In this document: positions 51,201 through 63,600 of the stretch, one piece after another
How the letters are laid out: the number at the start of each line of letters is the position of its first letter
Position numbering within the stretch: the first letter of the stretch is position 1
The notes under the pieces: model-generated
Told to the model about the DNA's origin: nothing
What the model saw: only the letters and a program-made list of their open reading frames with translations
Databases searched by the model: none
Position numbers and translations under genes: made by a program
Origin: Diadophis punctatus similis
Lineage: Eukaryota; Chordata; Lepidosauria; Squamata; Dipsadidae
Assembly: GCA_023053685.1 (NCBI GenBank)
Contig: JALIGW010000061.1
Span: 2,994,001 to 3,058,000, forward strand
DNA length: 64,000 nucleotides
Direction of reading: 5' to 3'

Positions 51201-53860
51201 CCCATCTTCTGTGAATTCAAACTACAATGGAGTCAGGTTTCTTCCCCCAGATACTCACAGGTCTCAGCCAGGAACTCCACCCACAGCTTCTGTGAATTCA
51301 AACTACAATGGAGTGAGGTTTCTTTCCCCAGATACTCACAGGTCTCAGCCAGGAACTCCACCCCCAGCTTCTGTGAATTGAAACTACAATGCAGTGAGGT
51401 TGTGTTCCCCCAGATAGTCACAGGTCTCAGCCAGGAACTCCACCCCCAGCTTCTGTGAATTGAAACTACAATGCAGTGAGGTTTCACACCCCAGATACTC
51501 ACAAGTCTAAGCCAGGAACTCCACCCCCAGCTTCTGTGAATTCAAACTACAATGGAGTGAGGTTTTTTCCCCCAGATATTAACAAGTCTCACAAAGGAAC
51601 TCCACCCCCAGCTTCTGTGAATTCAAACTACAATGGAGTGAGGTTTCTTCCCCAAGATACTCACAGGTCTCAGCCAGGAACTCCACCCCCATCTTCTGTG
51701 AATTCAAACTGCAATGGAGTGAGGTTTTTTCCCCAGGATACTCACAGGTCTCAGCCAGGAACTCCACCCCCATCTTCTGTGAATTCAAACTACAATTGAG
51801 TGAGGTTTATTCCCCCAGATACTCACAGGTCTCAGCCAGGAAGTCCACCCCCAGCTTCTGTGAATTCAAACTACAATGGAGTAAGTTTTCTTCCCTCAGA
51901 TACTCACAGGTCTCAGCCAGGATGTCCACCCCCAGCTTCTGTGAATTCAAACTACAATGGAGTGAGATTTCTTCCCCCAGATACTCACACGTCTCAGCCA
52001 GGAACTCCACCCCCAGCTTCTGTGAATTCAAACTACAATGGAGTGAGGTTTTTTCCCCAGATACTCACAGGTCTCAGCCAGGAACTCCACGCCAAGCTTC
52101 TGTGAATTCATACTGCAATGGAGTGAGGTTTTTTAACCCAGAAACTCACAGGTCTCAGCCAGGATGTCCACCCCCAGCTTCTGTGAATTCAAACTACAAT
52201 GGAGTGAGATTTCTTCCCCAAGATACTCACAGGTCTCAGCCAGGAACTCCACCCCCAGCATCTGTGAATTCAAACTACAATGGAGCGAGGTTCCCCCCCG
52301 ATACTCACAGGTATCAGCCAGGAACTCCACCCCCAGCTTCTCTGAATTCAAACTGCAATGGAGTGAGGTTCCCCCCCCCAGATACTCACAGGTCTCAGCC
52401 AGGAACTCCACCCCCAGCTTCTGTGAATTTAAACTACAATGGAGTGAGGTTTCTTCGACAAGATACTCACAGGTCTCAGCCAGGAACTCCACCCCCAGCT
52501 TCTGTGAATTCAAACTACAATGGAGTGAGGTGTTTTCCCCCAGATACTCACAGGTCTCAGACAGGAACTCCACCCCCAGCTTCTGTGAATTCAAACTACA
52601 ATGGAGTGAGGTTTCCCCCCCCCCAAATACTCACAGGTCTCAGCCAGGAACTCCACCCCCAGCTTCTGTGAATTCAAACTACAATGGAGTGAGGTTCCCC
52701 CCCAGATACTCACAGGTCTCAGCCAGGAACTCCACCCCCAGCTTCTGTGAATTCAAACTACAATGGAGTGAGGTTTTGTCCCCCAGATACTCACAGGTCT
52801 CAGCCAGGAACTCCACCCCCAGCTTCTGTGAATTTAAACTACAATGGAGTGAGGTTTCTTCGACAAGATACTCACAGGTCTCAGCCAGGAACTCCACCCC
52901 AAGCTTCTGTGAATTCAAACTACAATGGAGTGAGGTGTTTTCCCCCAGATACTCACAGGTCTCAGACAGGAACTCCACCCCCAGCTTCTGTGAATTCAAA
53001 CTACAATGGAGTGAGGTTCCCCCCCCCCAAATACTCACAGGTCTCAGCCAGGAACTCCACCCCCAGCTTCTGTGAATTCAAACTACAATGGAGTGAGGTT
53101 CCCCCCCCCAGATACTCACAAGTCTCAGCCAGGAACTCCACCCCCAGCTTCTGTGAATTCAAACTACAATGGAGTGAGGTTTTCCCCCCCAGAAAATAAC
53201 AAGTCTCACCCAGGAACTCCACCCCAAGCTTCTGTGAATTCAAACTACAATGGAGTGAGGTTATTTCCCCAAGATACTCACAGGTCTCAGCCAGGAACTC
53301 CACCCACATCTTCTGTGAATTCAAACTACAATGGAGTCAGGTTTCTTCCCCCAGATACTCACAGGTCTCAGCCAGGAACTCCACCCACAGCTTCTGTGAA
53401 TTCAAACTACAATGGAGTGAGGTTTCTTTCCCCAGATACTCACAGGTCTCAGCCAGGAACTCCACCCCCAGCTTCTGTGAATTGAAACTACAATGCAGTG
53501 AGGTTGTGTTCCCCCAGATAGTCACAGGTCTCAGCCAGGAACTCCACCCCCAGCTTCTGTGAATTGAAACTACAATGCAGTGAGGTTTCACACCCCAGAC
53601 ACTCACAAGTCTAAGCCAGGAACTCCACACCCAGCTTCTGTGAATTCAAACTACAATGGAGTGAGGTTTTTTCCCCCAGATATTAACAAGTCTCACAAAG
53701 GAACTCCACCCCCAGCTTCTGTGAATTCAAACTACAATGGAGTGAGGTTTCTTCCCCAAGATACTCACAGGTCTCAGCCAGGAACTCCACCCCCATCTTC
53801 TGTGAATTCAAACTGCAATGGAGTGAGGTTTTTTCCCCAGGATACTCACAGGTCTCAGCC
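47739..53860. repeat. Segmental satellite duplication, 6.8-kb class, copy 1
   Basis: The variant order recurs at offset 6878, then 6876, 6794-6795 and 6792 (47739 to 54617, 48382 to 55258, 49938 to 56732, 51800 to 58595, 53580 to 60372). The step of about 82 bp near 49.7 kb is one monomer missing from copy 2. A 2.1-kb duplication is nested inside both copies. Confidence 0.85.
50055..52158. repeat. Nested higher-order repeat, 2104-bp period, copy 1
   Basis: 26 monomers. Constant offset 2104 to the next unit (50575 to 52679, 51233 to 53337, 51476 to 53580, 51800 to 53904). The junction is marked by the AGGATGTCC monomer following different neighbours. Confidence 0.85.
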
Positions 53861-54262
53861 AGGAACTCCACCCCCATCTTCTGTGAATTCAAACTACAAT
53901 TGAGTGAGGTTTATTCCCCCAGATACTCACAGGTCTCAGCCAGGAAGTCCACCCCCAGCTTCTGTGAATTCAAACTACAATGGAGTAAGTTTTCTTCCCT
54001 CAGATACTCACAGGTCTCAGCCAGGATGTCCACCCCCAGCTTCTGTGAATTCAAACTACAATGGAGTGAGATTTCTTCCCCCAGATACTCACAGGTCTCA
54101 GCCAGGAACTCCACCCCCAGCTTCTGTGAATTCAAACTACAATGGAGTGAGGTTTTTTCCCCAGATACTCACAGGTCTCAGCCAGGAACTCCACGCCAAG
54201 CTTCTGTGAATTCATACTGCAATGGAGTGAGGTTTTTTAACCCAGAAACTCACAGGTCTCAG
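52159..54262. repeat. Nested higher-order repeat, 2104-bp period, copy 2
   Basis: Second unit. Private changes include CCCAGAAAATAACAAG near 53190 and CCACCCACATCTTC near 53303. The corresponding pair in the 6.8-kb copy has an offset of 2101 (58028 to 60129, 58271 to 60372), so the 2.1-kb duplication predates the 6.8-kb one. Confidence 0.8.
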
Positions 54263-54616
54263 CCAGGAACTCCACCCCCGGCTTCTGTGAATTCAAACTA
54301 CAATGGAGTGAGGTTTTGTTCCCCCAGATAGTCACAGGTCTCAGCCAGGAACTCCACCCCCAGCTTCTGTGAATTGAAACTACAATGCAGTGAGGATGTG
54401 TTCCCCCAGATAGTCACAGGTCTCAGCCAGGAACTCCACCCCCAGCTTCTGTGAATTCAAACTACAATGGAGTGAGGTTTGTTCCCCCAGATACTCACAG
54501 GTCTCAGCCAGGAACTCCACCCCCAGCTTCTGTGAATTCAAACTACAATGGAGTGAGGTTTTTTTCCCCAGATACTCACAGGTATCAGCCAGGAACTCCA
54601 CCCCAGCTTCTGTGAA

Positions 54617-57600
54617 TTGAAACTACAATGCAGTGTGGTTTTTTTCCCAGATACTCACAGGTCTCAGCCAGGAACTCCACCCCCAGCATCTGTGAATTCA
54701 AACTACAATGGAGTGAGGTTTTGTTCCCCCAGATACTCACAGGTCTCAGCCAAGAACTCCACCCCCAGCTTCTGTGAATTCAAACTACAATGGAGTGAGG
54801 TTTCCCCCCCCCAGATACTCACAGGTCTCAGCAAGGACCTCCACCCCCAGCTTTTGTGAATTCAAACTACAATGGAATGAGGTTTTCCCGCCGATACTCA
54901 CAGGTCTCAGCCAGGAACTCCACCCCCAGCTTCTGTGAATTCAAACTACAATGGAGTGAGGTTTTTTCCCCAGATACTCACAGGTCTCAGCCAGGAACTC
55001 CACGCCAAGCTTCTGTGAATTCATACTGCAATGGAGTGAGGTTTTTTAACCCAGAAACTCACAGGTCTCAGCCAGGAACTCCACCCCAGGCTTCGGTGAA
55101 TTCAAACTACAATGGAGTGAGGTTTTGTTCCCCCAGATACTCACAGGTCTCAGCCAGGAACTCCACCCCCAGCTTCTGTGAATTCAAACTACAATGAAGT
55201 GAGGTTTTTTCCCCAGATACTCACAGGTCTCAGCCAGGAACTCCACGCCAAGCTTCTGTGAATTCATACTGCAATGGAGTGAGGTTTTTTAACCCAGAAA
55301 CACACAGGACTCAGCCAGGAACTCCACCCCCGGCTTCTGTGAATTCAAACTACAATGGAGTGAGGTTTTGTTCCCCCAGATACTCACAAGTCTCAGCCAG
55401 GAACTCCACCCCCAGCTTCTGTGAATTCAAACTACAATGGAGTGAGGTTTCTTCCCCCAGATACTCACAGGTCTCAGCCAGGAACTCCACTCCAGCTTCT
55501 GTGAATTCAAACTACAATGGAGTGAGGTTTTTTCCCCCAGATACTAACAAGTCTCAGCCAGGAACTCCACCCGCAGCTTCTGTGAATTCAAACTACAATG
55601 GAGTGAGGTTTTTTCCCCCAGATACTCACAGGTCTCAGCCAGGAACTCCACGCCCAGCTTCTGTGAATTCAAACTACAATGTAGTGAGGTTTCTTCCCCC
55701 AGATACTCACAGGTCTCAGCCAGGAACTCCACCCCCAGCTTCTGTGAATTCAAACTACAATGGAGTGAGGTTTGTTCCCCCAGATACTCACAGGTCTCAG
55801 CCAGGAACTCCACCCCCAGCTTCTGTGAATTCAAACTACAATGGAGTGAGGTTTGTTCCCCCAGAAACTCACAGGTATCAGCCAGGAACTCCACCCCAGC
55901 TTCTGTGAATTGAAACTACAATGCAGTGAGTTTTTTTTCCCAGATACTCACAGGTCTCAGCCAGGAACTCCACCCCCAGCATCTGTGAATTCAAACTACA
56001 ATGGAGTGAGGTTTTGTTCCCCCAGATACTCACAGGTCTCAGCCAAAAACTCCACCCCCAGCTTCTGTGAATTCAAACTACAATGGAGTGAGGTTTCCCC
56101 CCCCCAGATACTCACAGGTCTCAGCAAGGACCTCCACCCCCAGCTTTTGTGAATTCAAACTACAATGGAGTGAGGTTTTCCCGCCAATACTCACAGGTCT
56201 CAGCCAGGAACTCCACCCCCATCTTCTGTGAATTCAAACTACAATGGAGGGAGGTTCCCCTCCCGATACTCACAGGTCTCAGCCAGGAACTCCACTCCCA
56301 GCTTCTGTGAAATCAAACTACAATGGAGTGAGGTTTTTTTCCCAGATACTCACAGGTCTTAGCCAGGAACTCCACCCCCAGCTTCTGTGAATTGAAACTA
56401 CAATGCAGTGAGGTTTTGTTCCCCCAGATACTCACGGGTCTCAGCCAGGAACTCCACCCCCAGCTTCTGTGAATTCAAACTACAATGGAGTGAAGTGTTT
56501 CCCCCGAGATACTCACAGGTATCAGCCAGGAACTCCACCCCAGCTTCTGTGAATTGAAACTACAATGCAGTGAGGTTTTTCCCCCCAGATACTCACAAGT
56601 CTAAGCCAGGAACTCCACCCCCAGCTTCTGTGAATTCAAACTACAATGGAGTGAGGTTTCTTCCCCAAGATACTCACAGGTCTCAGCCAGGAACTCCACC
56701 CCCATCTTCTGTGAATTCAAACTACAATTGAGTGAGATTTATTCCCCCAGATACTCACAGGTCTCAGCCAGGAAGTCCACCCCCAGCTTCTGTGAATTCA
56801 AACTACAATGGAGTAAGGTTTCTTCCCTCAGATACTCACAGGTCTCAGCCAGGATGTCCACCCCCAGCTTCTGTGAATTCAAACTACAATGGAGTGAGAT
56901 TTCTTCCCCAAGATACTCACAGGTCTCAGCCAGGAACTCCACCCCCAGCATCTGTGAATTCAAACTACAATGGAGCGAGGTTCCCCCCCGATACTCACAG
57001 GTATCAGCCAGGAACTCCACCCCCAGCTTCTCTGAATTCAAACTACAATGGAGTGAGGTTCCCCCCCCCCAGATACTCACAGGTCTCAGCCAGGAACTCC
57101 ACCCCCAGCTTCTGTGAATTTAAACTACAATGGAGTGAGGTTTCTTCGACAAGATACTCACAGGTCTCAGCCAGGAACTCCACCCCCAGCTTCTGTGAAT
57201 TCAAACTACAATGGAGTGAGGTGTTTTCCCCCAGATACTCACAGGTCTCAGACAGGAACTCCACCCCCAGCTTCTGTGAATTCAAACTACAATGGAGTGA
57301 GGTTTCCCCCCCCCCAAATACTCACAGGTCTCAGCCAGGAACTCCACCCCCAGCTTCTGTGAATTCAAACTACAATGGAGTGAGGTTCCCCCCCAGATAC
57401 TCACAGGTCTCAGCCAGGAACTCCACCCCCAGCTTCTGTGAATTCAAACTACAATGGAGTGAGGTTTTGTCCCCCAGATACTCACAGGTCTCAGCCAGGA
57501 ACTCCACCCCCAGCTTCTGTGAATTTAAACTACAATGGAGTGAGGTTTCTTCGACAAGATACTCACAGGTCTCAGCCAGGAACTCCACCCCAAGCTTCTG

Positions 57601-60600
57601 TGAATTCAAACTACAATGGAGTGAGGTGTTTTCCCCCAGATACTCACAGGTCTCAGACAGGAACTCCACCCCCAGCTTCTGTGAATTCAAACTACAATGG
57701 AGTGAGGTTCCCCCCCCCAAATACTCACAGGTCTCAGCCAGGAACTCCACCCCCAGCTTCTGTGAATTCAAACTACAATGGAGTGAGGTTCCCCCCCCCC
57801 AGATACTCACAAGTCTCAGCCAGGAACTCCACCCCCAGCTTCTGTGAATTCAAACTACAATGGAGTGAGGTTTTCCCCCCCAGATAATAACAAGTCTCAC
57901 CCAGGAACTCCACCCCAAGCTTCTGTGAATTCAAACTACAATGGAGTGAGGTTATTTCCCCAAGATACTCACAGGTCTCAGCCAGGAACTCCACCCCCAT
58001 CTTCTGTGAATTCAAACTACAATGGAGTCAGGTTTCTTCCCCCAGATACTCACAGGTCTCAGCCAGGAACTCCACCCACAGCTTCTGTGAATTCAAACTA
58101 CAATGGAGTGAGGTTTCTTTCCCCAGATACTCACAGGTCTCAGCCAGGAACTCCACCCCCAGCTTCTGTGAATTGAAACTACAATGCAGTGAGGTTGTGT
58201 TCCCCCAGATAGTCACAGGTCTCAGCCAGGAACTCCACCCCCAGCTTCTGTGAATTGAAACTACAATGCAGTGAGGTTTCACACCCCAGATACTCACAAG
58301 TCTAAGCCAGGAACTCCACCCCCAGCTTCTGTGAATTCAAACTACAATGGAGTGAGGTTTTTTCCCTCAGATATTAACAAGTCTCACAAAGGAACTCCAC
58401 CCCCAGCTTCTGTGAATTCAAACTACAATGGAGTGAGGTTTCTTCCCCAAGATACTCACAGGTCTCAGCCAGGAACTCCACCCCCATCTTCTGTGAATTC
58501 AAACTGCAATGGAGTGAGGTTTTTTCCCCAGGATACTCACAGGTCTCAGCCAGGAACTCCACCCCCATCTTCTGTGAATTCAAACTACAATTGAGTGAGG
58601 TTTATTCCCCCAGATACTCACAGGTCTCAGCCAGGAAGTCCACCCCCAGCTTCTGTGAATTCAAACTACAATGGAGTAAGTTTTCTTCCCTCAGATACTC
58701 ACAGGTCTCAGCCAGGATGTCCACCCCCAGCTTCTGTGAATTCAAACTACAATGGAGTGAGATTTCTTCCCCCAGATACTCACAGGTCTCAGCCAGGAAC
58801 TCCACCCCCAGCTTCTGTGAATTCAAACTACAATGGAGTGAGGTTTTTTCCCCAGATACTCACAGGTCTCAGCCAGGAACTCCACGCCAAGCTTCTGTGA
58901 ATTCATACTGCAATGGAGTGAGGTTTTTTAACCCAGAAACTCACAGGTCTCAGCCAGGATGTCCACCCCCAGCTTCTGTGAATTCAAACTACAATGGAGT
59001 GAGATTTCTTCCCCAAGATACTCACAGGTCTCAGCCAGGAACTCCACCCCCAGCATCTGTGAATTCAAACTACAATGGAGCGAGGTTCCCCCCCGATACT
59101 CACAGGTATCAGCCAGGAACTCCACCCCCAGCTTCTCTGAATTCAAACTGCAATGGAGTGAGGTTCCCCCCCCAGATACTCACAGGTCTCAGCCAGGAAC
59201 TCCACCCCCAGCTTCTGTGAATTTAAACTACAATGGAGTGAGGTTTCTTCGACAAGATACTCACAGGTCTCAGCCAGGAACTCCACCCCCAGCTTCTGTG
59301 AATTCAAACTACAATGGAGTGAGGTGTTTTCCCCCAGATACTCACAGGTCTCAGACAGGAACTCCACCCCCAGCTTCTGTGAATTCAAACTACAATGGAG
59401 TGAGGTTTCCCCCCCCCAAATACTCACAGGTCTCAGCCAGGAACTCCACCCCCAGCTTCTGTGAATTCAAACTACAATGGAGTGAGGTTCCCCCCCAGAT
59501 ACTCACAGGTCTCAGCCAGGAACTCCACCCCCAGCTTCTGTGAATTCAAACTACAATGTAGTGAGGTTTTGTCCCCCAGATACTCACAGGTCTCAGCCAG
59601 GAACTCCACCCCCAGCTTCTGTGAATTTAAACTACAATGGAGTGAGGTTTCTTCGACAAGATACTCACAGGTCTCAGCCAGGAACTCCACCCCAAGCTTC
59701 TGTGAATTCAAACTACAATGGAGTGAGGTGTTTTCCCCCAGATACTCACAGGTCTCAGACAGGAACTCCACCCCCAGCTTCTGTGAATTCAAACTACAAT
59801 GGAGTGAGGTTCCCCCCCCCAAATACTCACAGGTCTCAGCCAGGAACTCCACCCCCAGCTTCTGTGAATTCAAACTACAATGGAGTGAGGTTCCCCCCCC
59901 CAGATACTCACAAGTCTCAGCCAGGAACTCCACCCCCAGCTTCTGTGAATTCAAACTACAATGGAGTGAGGTTTTCCCCCCCAGAAAATAACAAGTCTCA
60001 CCCAGGAACTCCACCCCAAGCTTCTGTGAATTCAAACTACAATGGAGTGAGGTTATTTCCCCAAGATACTCACAGGTCTCAGCCAGGAACTCCACCCCCA
60101 TCTTCTGTGAATTCAAACTACAATGGAGTCAGGTTTCTTCCCCCAGATACTCACAGGTCTCAGCCAGGAACTCCACCCACAGCTTCTGTGAATTCAAACT
60201 ACAATGGAGTGAGGTTTCTTTCCCCAGATACTCACAGGTCTCAGCCAGGAACTCCACCCCCAGCTTCTGTGAATTGAAACTACAATGCAGTGAGGTTGTG
60301 TTCCCCCAGATAGTCACAGGTCTCAGCCAGGAACTCCACCCCCAGCTTCTGTGAATTGAAACTACAATGCAGTGAGGTTTCACACCCCAGATACTCACAA
60401 GTCTAAGCCAGGAACTCCACCCCCAGCTTCTGTGAATTCAAACTACAATGGAGTGAGGTTTTTTCCCCCAGATATTAACAAGTCTCACAAAGGAACTCCA
60501 CCCCCAGCTTCTGTGAATTCAAACTACAATGGAGTGAGGTTTCTTCCCCAAGATACTCACAGGTCTCAGCCAGGAACTCCACCCCCATCTTCTGTGAATT

Positions 60601-60652
60601 CAAACTGCAATGGAGTGAGGTTTTTTCCCCAGGATACTCACAGGTCTCAGCC
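54617..60652. repeat. Segmental satellite duplication, 6.8-kb class, copy 2
   Basis: Counterpart of 47739-53860 including the nested 2.1-kb pair. It shares rare variants such as AGTTTTTTTTCCCAG, GTGAAATCAAACTAC, GTCTTAGCCAGG, CCCGAGATACTCACAGGTAT and CCAAAAACTCC. It lacks one monomer near 56.6 kb. Confidence 0.85.
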
Positions 60653-63600
60653 AGGAACTCCACCCCCAGCTTCTGTGAATTCAAACTACAATGGAGTGAG
60701 GTTTTTCCCCCAGATACTCACAGGTCTCAGCCAGGATGTCCACCCCCAGCTTCTGTGAATTCAAACTACAATGGAGTGAGATTTCTTCCCCCAGATACTC
60801 ACAGGTCTCAGCCAGGAACTCCACCCCCAGCTTCTGTGAATTCAAACTACAATGGAGTGAGGTTTTTCCCCCAGATACTCACAGGTCTCAGCCAGGAACT
60901 CCACGCCAAGCTTCTGTGAATTCATACTGCAATGGAGTGAGGTTTTTAACCCAGAAACTCACAGGTCTCAGCCAGGAACTCCACCCCCGGCTTCTGTGAA
61001 TTCAAACTACAATGGAGTGAGGTTTTGTTCCCCCAGATAGTCACAGGTCTCAGCCAGGAACTCCACCCCCAGCTTTTGTGAATTGAAACTACAATGCAGT
61101 GAGGATGTGTTCCCCCAGATAGTCACAGGTCTCAGCCATGAACTCCACCCCCAGCTTCTGTGAATTGAAACTACAATGCAGTGAGGTTTCACACCCCAGA
61201 TACTCACAAGTCTAAGCCAGGAACTCCACCCCCAGCTTCTGTGAATTCAAACTACAATGGAGTGAGGTTTTTTCCCCAGATACTCACAGGTCTCAGCCAG
61301 GAACTCCACGCCAAGCTTCTGTGAATTCATACTGCAATGGAGTGAGGTTTTTTAACCCAGAAACTCACAGGTCTCAGCCAGGAACTCCACCCCCGGCTTC
61401 TGTGAATACAAACTACAATGGAGTGAGGTTTTGTTCCCCCAGATAGTCACAGGTCTCAGCCAGGAACTCCACCCCCAGCTTCTGTGAATTGAAACTACAA
61501 TGCAGTGAGGATGTGTTCCCCCAGATAGTCACAGGTCTCAGCCAGGAACTCCACCCCCAGCTTCTGTGAATTGAAACTACAATGCAGTGAGGTTTCACAC
61601 CCCAGATACTCACAAGTCTAAGCCAGGAACTCCACCCCCAGCTTCTGTGAATTCAAACTACAATGGAGTGAGGTTTTTTCCCCCAGATACTCACAGGTCT
61701 CAGCCAGGAACTCCACCCCCAGCTTCTGTGAATTCAAACTACAATGGAGTGAGGTTTCCCCCCCCCCAAATACTCACAGGTCTCAGCCAGGAACTCCACC
61801 CCCAGCTTCTGTGAATTCAAACTACAATGGAGTGAGGTCCCCCCCCCAGATACTCACAAGTCTCAGCCAGGAACTCCACCCCCAGCTTCTGTGAATTCAA
61901 ATTACAATGGAGTGAGGTTTTTTCCCCCAGATACTAACAAGTCTCACAAAGGAACTCCACCCCCAGCTTCTGTGAATTCAAACTACAATGGAGTGAGGTT
62001 TCTTCCCCAAGATACTCACAGGTCTCAGCCAGGAACTCCACCCCCATCTTCTGTGAATTCAAACTGCAATGGAGTGAGGTTTTTTCCCCAGGATACTCAC
62101 AGGTCTCAGCCAGGAACTCCACCCCCATCTTCTGTGAATTCAAACTACAATTGAGTGAGGTTTATTCCCCGAGATACTCACAGGTCTCAGCCAGGAAGTC
62201 CACCCCCAGCTTCTGTGAATTCAAACTACAATGGAGTAAGGTTTCTTCCCTCAGATACTCACAGGTCTCAGCCAGGATGTCCACCCCCAGCTTCTGTGAA
62301 TTCAAACTACAATGGAGTGAGATTTCTTCCCCCAGATACTCACAGGTCTCAGCCAGGAACTCCACGCCAAGCTTCTGTGAATTCATACTGCAATGGAGTG
62401 AGGTTTTTTAACCCAGAAACTCACAGGTCTCAGCCAGGAACTCCACCCCCGGCTTCTGTGAATTCAAACTACAATGGAGTGAGGTTTTGTTCCCCCAGAT
62501 AGTCACAGGTCTCAGCCAGGAACTCCACCCCCAGCTTCTGTGAATTGAAACTACAATGCAGTGAGGATGTGTTCCCCCAGATAGTCACAGGTCTCAGCCA
62601 GGAACTCCACGCCCAGCTTCTGTGAATTCAAACTACAATGTAGTGAGGTTTCTTCCCCCAGATACTCACAGGTCTCAGCCAGGAACTCCACCCCCAGCTT
62701 CTGTGAATTCAAACTACAATGGAGTGAGGTTTGTTCCCCCAGATACTCACAGGTCTCAGCCAGGAACTCCACCCCCAGCTTCTGTGAATTCAAACTACAA
62801 TGGAGTGAGGTTTTTCCCCCCAGATACTAACAAGTCTCACAAAGGAACTCCACCCCCAGCTTCTGTGAATTCAAACTACAATGGAGTGAGGTTTCTTCCC
62901 CAAGATACTCACAGGTCTCAGCCAGGAACTCCACCCCCAGCTTCTGTGAATTCAAACTACAATGGAGTAAGGTTTCTTCCCTCAGATACTCACAGGTCTC
63001 AGCCAGGAAGTCCACCCCCAGCTTCTGTGAATTCAAACTACAATGGAGTGAGATTTCTTCCCCCAGATACTCACAGGTCTCAGCCAGGAACTCCACCCCC
63101 AGCTTCTGTGAATTCAAACTACAATGGAGTGAGGTTTTTTCCCGAGATACTCACAGGTCTCAGCCAGGAACTCCACCCCCAGCTTCTGTGAATTCAAACT
63201 ACAATGAAGTGAGGTTTTTTCCCCAGATACTCACAGGTCTCAGCCAGGAACTCCACTCCAGCTTCTGTGAATTCAAACTACAATGGAGTGAGGTTTTTCC
63301 CCCCAGATACTAACAAGTCTCAGCCAGGAGCTCCACCCGCAGCTTCTGTGAATTCAAACTACAATGGAGTGAGGTTTCTTCCCCCAGATACTCACAGGTC
63401 TCAGCCAGGAACTCCACGCCCAGCTTCTGTGAATTCAAACTACAATGTAGTGAGGTTTCTTCCCCCAGATACTCACAGGTCTCAGCCAGGAACTCCACCC
63501 CCAGCTTCTGTGAATTCAAACTACAATGGAGTGAGGTTTGTTCCCCCAGATACTCACAGGTCTCAGCCAGGAACTCCACCCCCAGCTTCTGTGAATTCAA